From: Mycolicibacterium aurum
Lineage (GTDB): Bacteria > Actinomycetota > Actinomycetes > Mycobacteriales > Mycobacteriaceae
DNA: 64,000 nt
Assembly: GCA_900078775.1 (NCBI GenBank)
Contig: LT549889.1
Location: forward strand, 868,001 to 932,000
Direction: 5' to 3'
This document shows, one piece after another, positions 15,705 to 24,469 of this stretch. Position 1 is the stretch's first letter; every line of letters starts with the position of its first letter. The translations under genes and the position numbers were made by a program. Under the pieces are notes generated by a model. That model saw nothing but the letters and a program-made list of their open reading frames with translations, was not told the origin of the DNA and ran no database searches.

Positions 15705-17174
15705 ATGAGCGCAACCGACGAGCGGGTCGAACCCCGGGTGAGTGCCCGAACGCTGCTGGAAGACCAGCGCCGGGCCTTCATCGCCGCCGGTCCGCCGAGC
15801 GTGGCGCTGCGACGAAACCGCATCGACCGGCTGCTGGCACTGGTGCTCGACAACACCGACGCCTTCGTCGACGCCATGGCCACCGACTTCGGCACCCGCT
15901 CGCGGGCGGCCACCCTGTTCACCGAGGTGGTCGGCATCATCCCGGTCATCGAACACACCAGAGCCCATGTGCCGCAGTGGATGAAGGCCACCAAACTGAT
16001 GCGTGCGGCCCGGGCCGCCGGACTGCGCGCCGAGGTGGAACCCGCCCCGCTGGGCGTGGTCGGCATCATCGGGCCGTGGAACTTCCCGCTGAATCTGGTG
16101 GTGTTGCCGGCCTCGGCGGCGTTCGCCGCCGGCAACCGGGTGATGATCAAGATGTCCGAAGTCACCTCGCACACCGCCGATCTGATGGCCGAACTGGTGC
16201 CGCGGTACTTCGAGCAGACCGAACTCGCCGTCGTCACCGGTGGGCCCGAGGTGGCCGCCGAATTCTCCCGGCTGCCGTTCGATCACCTGTTCTTCACCGG
16301 GTCGCCGGCCGTCGGTTCGCTGGTGCAGCGCGCGGCAGCGGAGAACCTGGTGCCGGTCACCCTGGAACTGGGCGGCAAGAACCCCGTCGTGGTGGCCCCC
16401 GATGCCGACATCCGGCGCTCGGCCACCCGAATCGCCCAGGCGCGCATGGTCAACGGCGGGCAGGTCTGTGTCTGCCCGGACTACGTGTTCGTGCCCGACC
16501 GGCACGCCGACCGGTTCGTCGACACCGTGCGGCAGACCTGGCAGAACATGTTCGGCACCATCGTCGGCAACGACGACTACTGCTCGAGTGTCAACGAAGC
16601 CAACTTCGACCGGGTGGTCGGGCTGATCGAGGATGCCCGCGCGCGCGGGGCGACGGTGCAGACGGTGGCGCCGGCGGGGGAGCCACTGCCCGACCGGACC
16701 ACCCGCAAGATCGCCCCGACCATCATCAGTGACGTCGACGACCGGATGGCCATCGCGTCGGAGGAGGTCTTCGGCCCGGTGCTGTCGGTGTTGCGCTACT
16801 CGGCGCTACCCGAGGTGATCGACTACATCAACGCGCGCCCGGCGCCGCTGGTGGCGTACTGGTTCGGGCCCGACGGGGACCGCTTCCGGACCTTCGTGCG
16901 CAACACCCGCAGCGGCGGCGTGGCCCGCAACGACTTTGCCGCACAGATGATCCCGTCCGCCGCCCCGTTCGGCGGGGTCGGCCGCAGCGGGATGGGCGCC
17001 TACCACGGCAAGGCCGGGTTCGACGCGTTCAGTCACCGGCGCACCGTGGTGGGCACCGACCTGCCGTTCAGCATGACCGGCTCGGCGGCCCCGCCGTTCG
17101 GGCGCGCGATGGTGCTCTACGCCGACGCGTCACTGGCCATGGCCCGCCGGCGCACCCGCCGCCGGCTCAGCTGA
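15705..17174 (+). CDS. Aldehyde dehydrogenase (coniferyl-aldehyde-dehydrogenase-like)
   Basis: 489 residues from the ATG at 15705, preceded by GGAGGG with 10-nt spacing. The longer frame to 15624 lacks a binding site. Motifs: GIIGPWNFPLNLVV (Asn of the oxyanion hole), TLELGGKNPVVVAPDAD with the base Glu, NGGQVCVCPDYV with the nucleophile Cys, and EEVFGPVLSVL. The overall length and the C-terminal AYHGKAGFDAFSHRRTV region fit the class-3/coniferyl aldehyde dehydrogenase branch, which accepts fatty, aromatic or terpenoid aldehydes. It ends by overlapping the convergent acyl-CoA synthetase by 8 bp. Confidence 0.92.
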   Translation: MSATDERVEPRVSARTLLEDQRRAFIAAGPPSVALRRNRIDRLLALVLDNTDAFVDAMATDFGTRSRAATLFTEVVGIIPVIEHTRAHVPQWMKATKLMRAARAAGLRAEVEPAPLGVVGIIGPWNFPLNLVVLPASAAFAAGNRVMIKMSEVTSHTADLMAELVPRYFEQTELAVVTGGPEVAAEFSRLPFDHLFFTGSPAVGSLVQRAAAENLVPVTLELGGKNPVVVAPDADIRRSATRIAQARMVNGGQVCVCPDYVFVPDRHADRFVDTVRQTWQNMFGTIVGNDDYCSSVNEANFDRVVGLIEDARARGATVQTVAPAGEPLPDRTTRKIAPTIISDVDDRMAIASEEVFGPVLSVLRYSALPEVIDYINARPAPLVAYWFGPDGDRFRTFVRNTRSGGVARNDFAAQMIPSAAPFGGVGRSGMGAYHGKAGFDAFSHRRTVVGTDLPFSMTGSAAPPFGRAMVLYADASLAMARRRTRRRLS

Positions 17175-18837
17175 TCTGTTCCCCGCCGCCCGCGGTGACC
17201 GCCTGCTCGTGGGCCCACCGGTAATCGGCCTTGCCGGCCGGGCTGCGTTCGATGACCGGGCGGAATACCACCGCCTTGGGCAGCTTGTAGCGGGCGATCG
17301 ACTGCTCGGCGTGCGCGATCAGGTCCTCGGCGGTGGCGTGTGCCCCGTCGGCCAGCGCGACGACCGCGACGACCTCGGAACCCCACCGTTCGCTGGGCCG
17401 CCCGGCCACCACCACATCGGCCACCGCCGGATGTGAGGCGATGGCGGACTCGACCTCCTCGGCGAAGATCTTCTCCCCGCCGGAGTTGATGGTCACCGAA
17501 TCCCGGCCGAGCAGTTCGATGGCGCCGCCCTCCAGGTGCCGGGCCCGGTCCCCGGGGATGGCGTACCGGACCCCATCGATCGTGACGAAGGTCGCCGCGG
17601 TCTTGGCGGCGTCGTTCTTGTAGCCCAGCGGCACGAACCCGCGCTGGGCCAGCCACCCCAGATCGTCGTGCCCGGGGGCGAGCACCGCGCTGAAATCCTC
17701 TGCCACCACACAGGTATCAGGTCCGGCGTTGAACGTGCCGGTGGACACCGCACCACCGGCGGACATGTGGTTGAGCTGGGCGCCGGTCTCCGAGGAGCCG
17801 ACCCCGTCGATCACGATCAACCCGGGTTTGGCGTCGATCAGCTGCTGCTTCACATACGGGGTGAGCTGCGCGCCGCCGTTGGCCACCACCGCCAGCGAGG
17901 AGACGTCGGCGGACCCGCTCTGGATGGCGGCCAGCAGCGGCCGGGCCATCGCGTCGCCGACGACGGTGACCACCATGACCTGCTCGCGCTCGATGGTGCG
18001 CACCACGTCGTCGGCGTCGAACCGGTCCACGACGGACGGGAACACCAACGTCTGCCCGGTGCTCAGTGCCGTCATCGCCGCCCACTGCGCGGCGCCATGG
18101 ATCAGCGGCGGCAGGATCAGCAGTTTGGTGCCCGGGTTCTCGGCGACCCGGGTCGCGACCTCCTCGACCGAGCCGACCAGGTCGCCGGTCATCATGTTGC
18201 GGCCACCGAACGAGGTCATGAAGATGTCGTGCTGACGCCACAGCACCCCCTTGGGCATGCCGGTGGTGCCCCCGGTGTAGAGCACATAGAGGTCGTCGGG
18301 GGAGTGCGCCACGGCCGGGGCCGGGGTCGGGGCGGCCACGATGGACTCGTAGTCGACCGCACCGTCGAGCAGCGCGTTACCCGAGTCGTCGGCGATCTGG
18401 ATGAGCACCTTCAGATTCGGCAGCTCGTCGCGGATCTCGGCCACCCGCGGCGCGAACGCGGCGTGGTACAGCAGGGCCGACGCCGCCGAATCGGCCAGCA
18501 GATACTGCAATTCGTTCTTGACGTAGCGGTAGTTGACGTTGAACGGTGCGACCCGTGCGGCGAACGAGCCCAGCAGCCCCTCGATGAACTCCGGCCCGTT
18601 GTAGGCGTAGATGCCGAGCAGGTCCTGGCCCACCTCGTGACCGGCCAGCGCCGAGCGCTCGGTGTGGCAGCCCAGCCCGCGGGAGTGCAGGTAGGCGGCC
18701 AGTCGGTGGGACCGGTCCACCACCTCGCGGTAGCTGTAGCTGCGCTCGCCCTGGACGATCAGCGGGCGGTCCGGGGCGGCCGCGGCGACGGCCTCGGCAA
18801 CGGCCGGGACGGTGAACTGCGGGGACGTCTCAACCAT
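17167..18837 (-). CDS. Acyl-CoA synthetase (AMP-dependent, FadD19-like)
   Basis: 556 residues from ATG. The adenylation loop YTGGTTGMPKGVLWRQHDIF is near residue 195, DGVGSSETGAQ near 350, and the C-terminal region has GRDSVTINSGGEKIFAEEVE and KADYRWAHEQ. It is clearly a paralogue of the protein encoded at 4453-6060 and shares the VLWRQ variant seen in steroid-type FadD19/FadD17 ligases. It is the last gene of a leftward unit with the Rieske oxygenase and cysteine hydrolase genes. Two related synthetases in one regulon suggest two CoA activation steps, for example before and after ring cleavage. Confidence 0.92.
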   Translation of the reverse strand: MVETSPQFTVPAVAEAVAAAAPDRPLIVQGERSYSYREVVDRSHRLAAYLHSRGLGCHTERSALAGHEVGQDLLGIYAYNGPEFIEGLLGSFAARVAPFNVNYRYVKNELQYLLADSAASALLYHAAFAPRVAEIRDELPNLKVLIQIADDSGNALLDGAVDYESIVAAPTPAPAVAHSPDDLYVLYTGGTTGMPKGVLWRQHDIFMTSFGGRNMMTGDLVGSVEEVATRVAENPGTKLLILPPLIHGAAQWAAMTALSTGQTLVFPSVVDRFDADDVVRTIEREQVMVVTVVGDAMARPLLAAIQSGSADVSSLAVVANGGAQLTPYVKQQLIDAKPGLIVIDGVGSSETGAQLNHMSAGGAVSTGTFNAGPDTCVVAEDFSAVLAPGHDDLGWLAQRGFVPLGYKNDAAKTAATFVTIDGVRYAIPGDRARHLEGGAIELLGRDSVTINSGGEKIFAEEVESAIASHPAVADVVVAGRPSERWGSEVVAVVALADGAHATAEDLIAHAEQSIARYKLPKAVVFRPVIERSPAGKADYRWAHEQAVTAGGGEQIS

Positions 18838-19420
18838 GGCGGCTCCATTCCTCGATGAGGTCGTCGGTGGTGGTCACGGTGGCCAGCAGAGCGAGGCTGT
18901 TGTCGATGACCGCCTGGCCGTAGTCGGCGGGGACACCGGCGACGGCGTCGCGGGGCAGCACCACACGGTAACCGGCATTGACCGCATCCATGACCAGATT
19001 CGGAATGGCGATGTTCAGCGAGACACCGACCGCGACGATGGTGTCCACCCCGAGATTGCGTAGCACCGCGTCCAGGTCGGTGCCGCCCATCGGGCCCACC
19101 CCGTGCCAGCGGTACAGCAGCAGATCGGTTGGCTGCGGGCCGAACTCGGGAAGCAGGGTGGCGCCCTCGGTGCCCGGGGTGATGTCCACCGACCGCTTGC
19201 CCGCCGCGAACAGTCGGGCATTGTGGTTGGAGCCCAGCCCGTCGGGCCGGCGCTGCACCAGGCAGTGCACGACGTGATGGCCCGCAGCCCGGGCCGCCGG
19301 CAGCAGTCGGGCGATGTTGGGCAGCGCCGCCCGGCGCGCCTCGGCGGCCAGCACCGCCAGTCCGGCGTCCGGGCCTACCACCGCACCCTGGAGCTCCTGG
19401 GTGACGATCGCAAGGGTCAT
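18830..19420 (-). CDS. Isochorismatase-like cysteine hydrolase
   Basis: 196 residues from the ATG at 19420. The longer upstream frame reads antisense-like sequence inside the Rieske gene and is discarded. It has an isochorismatase fold: the late motif VGVSLNIAIPNLVMDAVNAGYRVVLP resembles the GV.. ..C.. segment of the family, but Asn replaces the usual Cys nucleophile (VSLNIAIP where GVxTNxCV is expected), and the N-terminal catalytic Asp position is unclear (VVGPDAGL). Activity is therefore doubtful. Its start overlaps the Rieske stop by 4 bp and it overlaps the synthetase start by 8 bp, so the three genes are tightly coupled. Confidence 0.75.
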   Translation of the reverse strand: MTLAIVTQELQGAVVGPDAGLAVLAAEARRAALPNIARLLPAARAAGHHVVHCLVQRRPDGLGSNHNARLFAAGKRSVDITPGTEGATLLPEFGPQPTDLLLYRWHGVGPMGGTDLDAVLRNLGVDTIVAVGVSLNIAIPNLVMDAVNAGYRVVLPRDAVAGVPADYGQAVIDNSLALLATVTTTDDLIEEWSRHG

Positions 19421-20427
19421 GCGTTGATTTTCTCGACCGGCGGCACCTCGTAGAACTGCTCCGCCCACTTGCGCATGGCCATATAGGGTTTCGCGTCGAT
19501 CTTGGACAGCGTCGGCCGCTCCACGTACTTCTGGTATCGCCAGATGTCGAGGTCGTCCCACACGGTCACCATGTACTGCTTCTCGACCCGCTTGCGCACC
19601 GCTTCGGGCGGGATGTCGCCGGTGTCCCCGGGTTCCTTGGGCCACCAGACCGAATAGAACATGTTCGAGTGGCCGTCATCGACCGGGGTGCACGCGAAGA
19701 TCAGCCGGTGGTTGGCCGCACCCTCGAACGCGCTGATGGCGAAGCCCAGCCCGGAGAAGTGGCTGTGGATGTAGAGCGCCATCGTGTCCGGGTCGTCGCT
19801 GTCGGCGTCGGGCCAGCCGGTGAGGAACCGCCATTCGTTGTCCACCACCTTCCAGTCCAGGCAGACCGGGGTGACGGTGGCGCGGTGCACATAGCGGAAA
19901 TGCGCACTGTCCGGGCCGTTCTCGGCGACGATCTGCGGGTGCACCGGCTCGTTCTCGGCGAACCGGGAGAACTCAGGATAGGGCCGGTAGTAGGCGTTCG
20001 GGTCGGTCTCGAACTGCGGGTGCTTGTCGAAGATGTCGGGCAGTTCCCACTTCGGTGGCTCGCCGTGCGGCTGGTACCACATGAACACCACACCGTGCTG
20101 TTCGACGACGGGGTACACCCGCAGCCGGACCCCTCGGTTCGGCTTGTCGGGCTGATACGGGATGAACCGGTTGGTGCCGTCGGCACCCCAGCGCCAGCCG
20201 TGGAACGGGCATTCGATGCAGTCGCCGACGATCTTGCCGCCATGGCCCAGATGGGCGCCGAGGTGTTTGCAGTGCGCCTCCAGCACGTGCAGCGTGCCGT
20301 CCTCGTCGCGCCAGGCCGCCAGATCCTCACCGAAGTACCTGAGCGCCTTGGACTCGCCGGCGGTGAACTCGGCGGACCAGCCGATGACGAACCAGCCGGT
20401 GACCTTCCAGGTGAACGGAACTTCCAC
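19417..20427 (-). CDS. Rieske non-heme iron oxygenase, KshA-like
   Basis: 336 residues from the GTG at 20427 (GAAGG 7 nt upstream). The Rieske [2Fe-2S] ligands are in CKHLGAHLGHGG and CIECPFHGW. The mononuclear-iron site is NGPDSAHFRYVH, matching the D-x2-H-x4-H pattern. Layout and sequence are close to the oxygenase component of 3-ketosteroid 9-alpha-hydroxylase (KshA), which opens ring B of steroids, although here the substrate may be another polycyclic or alicyclic ketone. No reductase (KshB) gene is nearby. It is divergent from the mycofactocin SDR across operator D. Confidence 0.9.
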   Translation of the reverse strand: MEVPFTWKVTGWFVIGWSAEFTAGESKALRYFGEDLAAWRDEDGTLHVLEAHCKHLGAHLGHGGKIVGDCIECPFHGWRWGADGTNRFIPYQPDKPNRGVRLRVYPVVEQHGVVFMWYQPHGEPPKWELPDIFDKHPQFETDPNAYYRPYPEFSRFAENEPVHPQIVAENGPDSAHFRYVHRATVTPVCLDWKVVDNEWRFLTGWPDADSDDPDTMALYIHSHFSGLGFAISAFEGAANHRLIFACTPVDDGHSNMFYSVWWPKEPGDTGDIPPEAVRKRVEKQYMVTVWDDLDIWRYQKYVERPTLSKIDAKPYMAMRKWAEQFYEVPPVEKINA

Positions 20428-20454
20428 AGGAATACCTTCCGAATCCGGACCAGA

Positions 20455-20473
20455 TACTGAAGAGCTTACAGTA
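20455..20473. promoter_or_regulatory. Island operator site D
   Basis: TACTGAAGAGCTTACAGTA matches 14 of 16 consensus positions, with the right half perfect. It lies in the 84-bp gap between the divergent Rieske oxygenase (start 20427) and SDR (start 20512) genes. Confidence 0.7.
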
Positions 20474-20511
20474 GTATCGTCCGGAACTGCCGCGAAAAGC
20501 AAAGGAGCACG

Positions 20512-21333
20512 ATGCCGGGTCTGCTGACCGACAAGGTCGCCTTCATCACCGGAGCGGCCCGAGGGCAGGGCCGCGCGCACGCGGTCCGGATGGCCAACGA
20601 GGGTGCCGACATCATCGCCGTCGACATCGCCGGCCCGCTCCCGCCGAAGGTGCCCTACGACTCGGCCACCCCCGACCAGTTCGCCGAGACCGTCGATCTG
20701 GTCAAGGCCACCGGTCGGCGCATCTTTCACCGCGTCGTCGACGTGCGGGACTACGAGGGCCTGAAATCCGCGGTCACCGACGGGGTCGCCGAGCTCGGCA
20801 GACTCGATGTGATCGTGGCCAACGCGGGCATCACCATCGCCGAGGCCTGGCACGACATCACCCCGGAATCGTTCCGGGACGTCATGGACATCAATGTTAC
20901 CGGCACCTGGAACACCGTGATGGCCGGCGCCCAACACATCATCGACGGTGGCCGCGGCGGTTCGGTGATTCTGGTGAGTTCCCTTGCCGGGGTGAAGATG
21001 CAGGCGTTCATGGTGCACTACACCGCCAGCAAGCACGCCGTCACCGGGATGGCGCGGGCGTTCGCCGCCGAACTCGGTCGCCACCACATCCGGGTCAACA
21101 GCATCCACCCCGGACCGGTGATCACCGACATGGGCACCGGCGATATGGTCGTCGCGCTGAACAAGGCCTTCGAGACCAATCCGACGCTGGTGCAGATGGG
21201 TACCCCGTTCACGCCCAACTGGATCGTCGAACCCGAGGACGTCGCGGCCTCGGCCGTCTGGCTGGCCTCCGACGAGGCCCGGCACATCACCGCCGTCGCG
21301 CTGTCCATCGACAACGGCATGGCGCAGTTCTGA
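20512..21333 (+). CDS. Mycofactocin-coupled SDR family oxidoreductase
   Basis: 273 residues. Nucleotide-binding GAARGQGRAHAVRMA at the N-terminus, the catalytic VHYTASKHAVTG with the Tyr-x3-Lys pair, and the extra segment after the second strand (DIAGPLPPKVPYDSATPDQF) characteristic of the mycofactocin-associated SDRs. These enzymes carry a non-exchangeable NAD and depend on mycofactocin for re-oxidation. They usually oxidise a secondary alcohol to a ketone. Here the ketone could be the substrate of the Baeyer-Villiger monooxygenase two genes downstream. AAAGGAG precedes the start. The next gene overlaps the stop by one base. Confidence 0.92.
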   Translation: MPGLLTDKVAFITGAARGQGRAHAVRMANEGADIIAVDIAGPLPPKVPYDSATPDQFAETVDLVKATGRRIFHRVVDVRDYEGLKSAVTDGVAELGRLDVIVANAGITIAEAWHDITPESFRDVMDINVTGTWNTVMAGAQHIIDGGRGGSVILVSSLAGVKMQAFMVHYTASKHAVTGMARAFAAELGRHHIRVNSIHPGPVITDMGTGDMVVALNKAFETNPTLVQMGTPFTPNWIVEPEDVAASAVWLASDEARHITAVALSIDNGMAQF

Positions 21334-21776
21334 TGAGCGCCGAGGACACCCGCGAGGAGATCCGTCAACTCAAGGCCCGGTACTGCCGGCTACTGGACAC
21401 CAAGGACTACGAGGCCTGGAAGAAGGTGTTCGCCCCCGACGTCGTGGTCGAGCTGGACATGGCCACCTCGGTCGGCGGCGCCGACGGGCAGACCGCGGCC
21501 CCGCTGAACGGGCTGGAGGAGTTCCTGCCGGTGGTGCTCGGCGGTGTGGAGCACGCCCAGACCAAGCACCATGTGCACACCCCGGAGATCACGCTGACCT
21601 CGGACACCAGCGCCTCGGCCATCTGGGCGATGGAGGACCTGCTGTTGTTCCCGGACGGCAGTGAGCTTTTCGGGGCCGGGCACTATCACGAGACCTACGA
21701 GAAGCGGGACGGCGCCTGGGTGATCACCAGCCTGCACCTGACCCGGACCATCATGCGATTCACCCAGGCGAAGTAA
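21333..21776 (+). CDS. SnoaL-like (NTF2-fold) protein
   Basis: 147 residues. The N-terminus (IRQLKARYCRLLDTKDYEAWKKVFAPDVV) is the usual opening of SnoaL_4/NTF2-fold proteins: a long helix followed by the sheet of a small cone-shaped barrel. Such proteins serve as hydratases, isomerases or dehydratases in steroid and polyketide pathways, but many have no known activity. Coupled by one base to the SDR and 10 bp upstream of the Baeyer-Villiger monooxygenase, it probably acts on the same intermediates. Confidence 0.85.
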   Translation: MSAEDTREEIRQLKARYCRLLDTKDYEAWKKVFAPDVVVELDMATSVGGADGQTAAPLNGLEEFLPVVLGGVEHAQTKHHVHTPEITLTSDTSASAIWAMEDLLLFPDGSELFGAGHYHETYEKRDGAWVITSLHLTRTIMRFTQAK

Positions 21777-21786
21777 CCGAGACCGT

Positions 21787-23394
21787 ATGGAGCGCTACGA
21801 CGTCATCGTCATCGGGGCCGGCTTCTCCGGTCTGTACGCGCTGCACAAGCTCCGCGAGCAGGGCCTACGGGTCCGGGTCCTGGAGCAGGCCGACGCCGTC
21901 GGCGGGACCTGGCTGGTCAACCGGTATCCCGGCGCGCGCTGCGATATCGAGAGCATCGAGTACTCCTACAGCTTCTCCGAGGAGATCGAGCAGGAGTGGG
22001 TGTGGACCGAATCCATGCCGGCCCAACCCGAGATCGAGGCCTACCTGAACTTCGTCGCCGACCGGCTCGACCTGCGCCGCGACATCGCCTTCGGCGCCGA
22101 GGTTTTCGCGCTGAGCTTCGACGAGGGGCAGGCGCAGTGGCGGCTGGAGACCAGCGCCGGGCAGTACGCGGCGCAGTTCGTGGTGGCCGCATCGGGCATC
22201 CTCTCGGTGCCGCTGGAGCCGGACATCCCCGGGATGGATTCCTTCGCCGGACGGTCGCTGTTCACCAGCCGCTGGCCCGACGAGCACGTCGACCTGACCG
22301 GTCAGCGGGTCGGGGTGATCGGCACCGGCTCGACCGGGGTTCAGCTCATCCCGGTGGTCGCCCGGGAAGCCGGTCAGCTCAGCGTGTTCCAGCGCTCCGC
22401 GGCGTTCACACTGCCCTGGACCGTGCAGGAGTTCGCGCCGGGGGAACTCGACGCCCTCAAGTCCGACTACGCCGGCATCCGCGCCGCCCAGCGCGCACAC
22501 CCGGTCGGCGCCGCCCGGCTGTCGGCCTTCTCGGTGCTGCTCGACATGCTGGCCAGCCCGCCGATCAAGACCGCCACCCGCGAGGAGCAACTGCGGGCGA
22601 TCGAGGAACGCGGTGTGCTGGGCGCCCTGAACTGGGGTGACGTGTTCTTCGATATCGAGGCCAACCGGATGGCCACCGCGCTGTACGGGGAGGCCATCGC
22701 CCGCATCGTGGACGACCCCGCGACTGCGGCTGCCCTGGTGCCCACCCATCCGTTCGCGTGTAAGCGGCCGATCATCGATCAGGGCTACTTCGAGACCTTC
22801 AACCGCGACAACGTGACGCTGATCGATCTGCGCGAGGGGCCGATCGTGTCAGTGACCCCGACCGGGATCAGCACCGAGCAGGGCGACGTCGACCTCGACG
22901 TCATCATCTACGCGACCGGCTTCGACGCCATGACCGGCGCGCTGAGCCGGATGAAGGTGCGCGGCCCGCACGGCCGCCTGCTGGGCGACTACTGGTCCGA
23001 GGAAGGGCCGCTGTCCTACCTCGGGCTGGCGGTCGCCGGGTTCCCCAACCTGTTCACCGTGCAGGGTCCGGGAAGTCCCTCGGCGGCAACCAATTTCGTC
23101 GCGGCGATGGAACAGCACATCGAGTGGATCGCGGAGTGCATCGGCTACCTGCGCGAACACGGGCACCGCAGCATCGACGCCCAACCCGACGCCCAACGGG
23201 AGTGGATCGAGCACGCCACCGCGCTGGTGGCGCCGACGGTGCTGGTGCATCCGTCCTGCAACTCCTGGTACAACGGTGCCAACGTGCCCGGCAAGAAGCG
23301 GATGTACATGGGCTACACCGCCGGGATACCCGAATACCGGCGCCGCTGCGACGAGATCGCCGCAAACGGCTACCAAGGATTCACCCTTGCATAG
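21787..23394 (+). CDS. Flavin-containing Baeyer-Villiger-type monooxygenase
   Basis: 535 residues. FAD-binding GAGFSGLYALHKLRE, then GGTWLVNRYPGARCDIES, which is typical of cyclohexanone-monooxygenase-type enzymes, and the NADPH site GVIGTGSTGVQLIP. The family fingerprint FxGxxxHxxxWP is present as FAGRSLFTSRWP, with Phe in place of His, so it is an atypical member. The second ATG motif DVIIYATGFDAMTG and the C-terminal NSWYNGANVPGKKR are intact. The expected reaction is conversion of a ketone (possibly cyclic) to an ester or lactone, which the overlapping hydrolase gene product could open. The stop lies inside the next gene. Confidence 0.9.
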   Translation: MERYDVIVIGAGFSGLYALHKLREQGLRVRVLEQADAVGGTWLVNRYPGARCDIESIEYSYSFSEEIEQEWVWTESMPAQPEIEAYLNFVADRLDLRRDIAFGAEVFALSFDEGQAQWRLETSAGQYAAQFVVAASGILSVPLEPDIPGMDSFAGRSLFTSRWPDEHVDLTGQRVGVIGTGSTGVQLIPVVAREAGQLSVFQRSAAFTLPWTVQEFAPGELDALKSDYAGIRAAQRAHPVGAARLSAFSVLLDMLASPPIKTATREEQLRAIEERGVLGALNWGDVFFDIEANRMATALYGEAIARIVDDPATAAALVPTHPFACKRPIIDQGYFETFNRDNVTLIDLREGPIVSVTPTGISTEQGDVDLDVIIYATGFDAMTGALSRMKVRGPHGRLLGDYWSEEGPLSYLGLAVAGFPNLFTVQGPGSPSAATNFVAAMEQHIEWIAECIGYLREHGHRSIDAQPDAQREWIEHATALVAPTVLVHPSCNSWYNGANVPGKKRMYMGYTAGIPEYRRRCDEIAANGYQGFTLA

Positions 23395-24469
23395 AGCCGC
23401 CCAGATCACTCGGCAACTCGCCCGCGTGCTGCCGCGCTCGATCGGCGCCCTGTGCGCGTCCGGCGACTGGAATGCGCTGTCCGGTGGTGGGTTACGTCAG
23501 CTCGGCGAGGTCGCCCTCGACGAACTGGTGGTCACCGGGATGACGCTGACCGGGCCGGCACCGCAGCTGCCGCGGCCACTGGCGGCCTACGCGGACGCCG
23601 CCGCGGAACTCGGGTCACTCAGCATCGACGGGGCGCACCGGGATCCGGCACCGGTGCGGTCCACCGATCTGCGCCCCCGACGGTTCGGGGCACTGAACTT
23701 CGAGGAACTCAGCTTCGAGCACGAACCGGGGATGCCCGCCTCGCTGCTGGCTGACGGTCACGGCGGCCCGGCGACCGCGCGGGTGCGGCTGTATCGGTCC
23801 GGGCGGGACCGGCCCTGGGTGGTGTGGGTTCACGGCGCCGGGCAGGGCGATCCGATGGATCTGTTGGTGGCGCGGGTGCGCCGACTGGATCGCCTGGGGT
23901 TCAACGTGGCCCTGCCGGTGCAACCCGGGCACGGGGCGCGCCGGCGGGCCTGGCCGGAATACCCGGCCCGCGATCCGCTGGCCAATGTCGCCGGCACGCT
24001 GCGGGTAGTGTCCGAGGTGCGCGCACTGCTGGGTTGGCTGGCGGCCCAGACGGATTCGATCACGGTCGCCGGACTGTCCCTGGGCAGCGCGGTCGCCGCG
24101 CTGGTCGCGCATCTGGATGCGCGGGCGACCGGGGTGGCACTGTACACCCCGATCCTGGGACTCAACGCCATGATCGGACTGCACCTGGGTCGCTGGGGTG
24201 CGCCCGGGCGGGACGCCGGGGCACTGCTGCTCTCGGACACCGTGTCGGCGATGACCTCGGTGATCGATCCGCTGGAGACGATGCCGGTGACCGAGCGGCG
24301 GCTGATCGTGGGGGCCTGGCACGACCAGATGGCCATGCGCAGTTCGGCGCTGGCCATGCATGAGCGTTGGGGAGGCGAGTTGCACTGGCACGACGGCAGT
24401 CACGTCGGGCAGCTGTTCTCCGGTGGGGTACAGACCGCCACCGAACGATTCCTGCTCGGAGGTCGATGA
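23387..24469 (+). CDS. Alpha/beta hydrolase (putative esterase/lactonase)
   Basis: 360 residues from the TTG at 23387. AAGGA lies 7 nt upstream and this start gives an 8-bp overlap with the monooxygenase stop; the longer frame is antisense-like. Oxyanion region VHGAGQGDP, nucleophile elbow GLSLGSAVA, and a late HDGSHVGQL whose His can complete the triad. The N-terminal 110 residues are not part of the standard hydrolase core. Translational coupling to a Baeyer-Villiger enzyme suggests that it hydrolyses the ester or lactone formed by that enzyme. This is an inference from context. Confidence 0.82.
   Translation: MHRAAQITRQLARVLPRSIGALCASGDWNALSGGGLRQLGEVALDELVVTGMTLTGPAPQLPRPLAAYADAAAELGSLSIDGAHRDPAPVRSTDLRPRRFGALNFEELSFEHEPGMPASLLADGHGGPATARVRLYRSGRDRPWVVWVHGAGQGDPMDLLVARVRRLDRLGFNVALPVQPGHGARRRAWPEYPARDPLANVAGTLRVVSEVRALLGWLAAQTDSITVAGLSLGSAVAALVAHLDARATGVALYTPILGLNAMIGLHLGRWGAPGRDAGALLLSDTVSAMTSVIDPLETMPVTERRLIVGAWHDQMAMRSSALAMHERWGGELHWHDGSHVGQLFSGGVQTATERFLLGGR

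Noticed and set aside
19421..21285. N-terminal extension of the Rieske gene to 622 residues
   Set aside because: The extension is antisense to the mycofactocin SDR and includes the operator and promoter gap. The GTG at 20427 with GAAGG upstream gives the normal family length.
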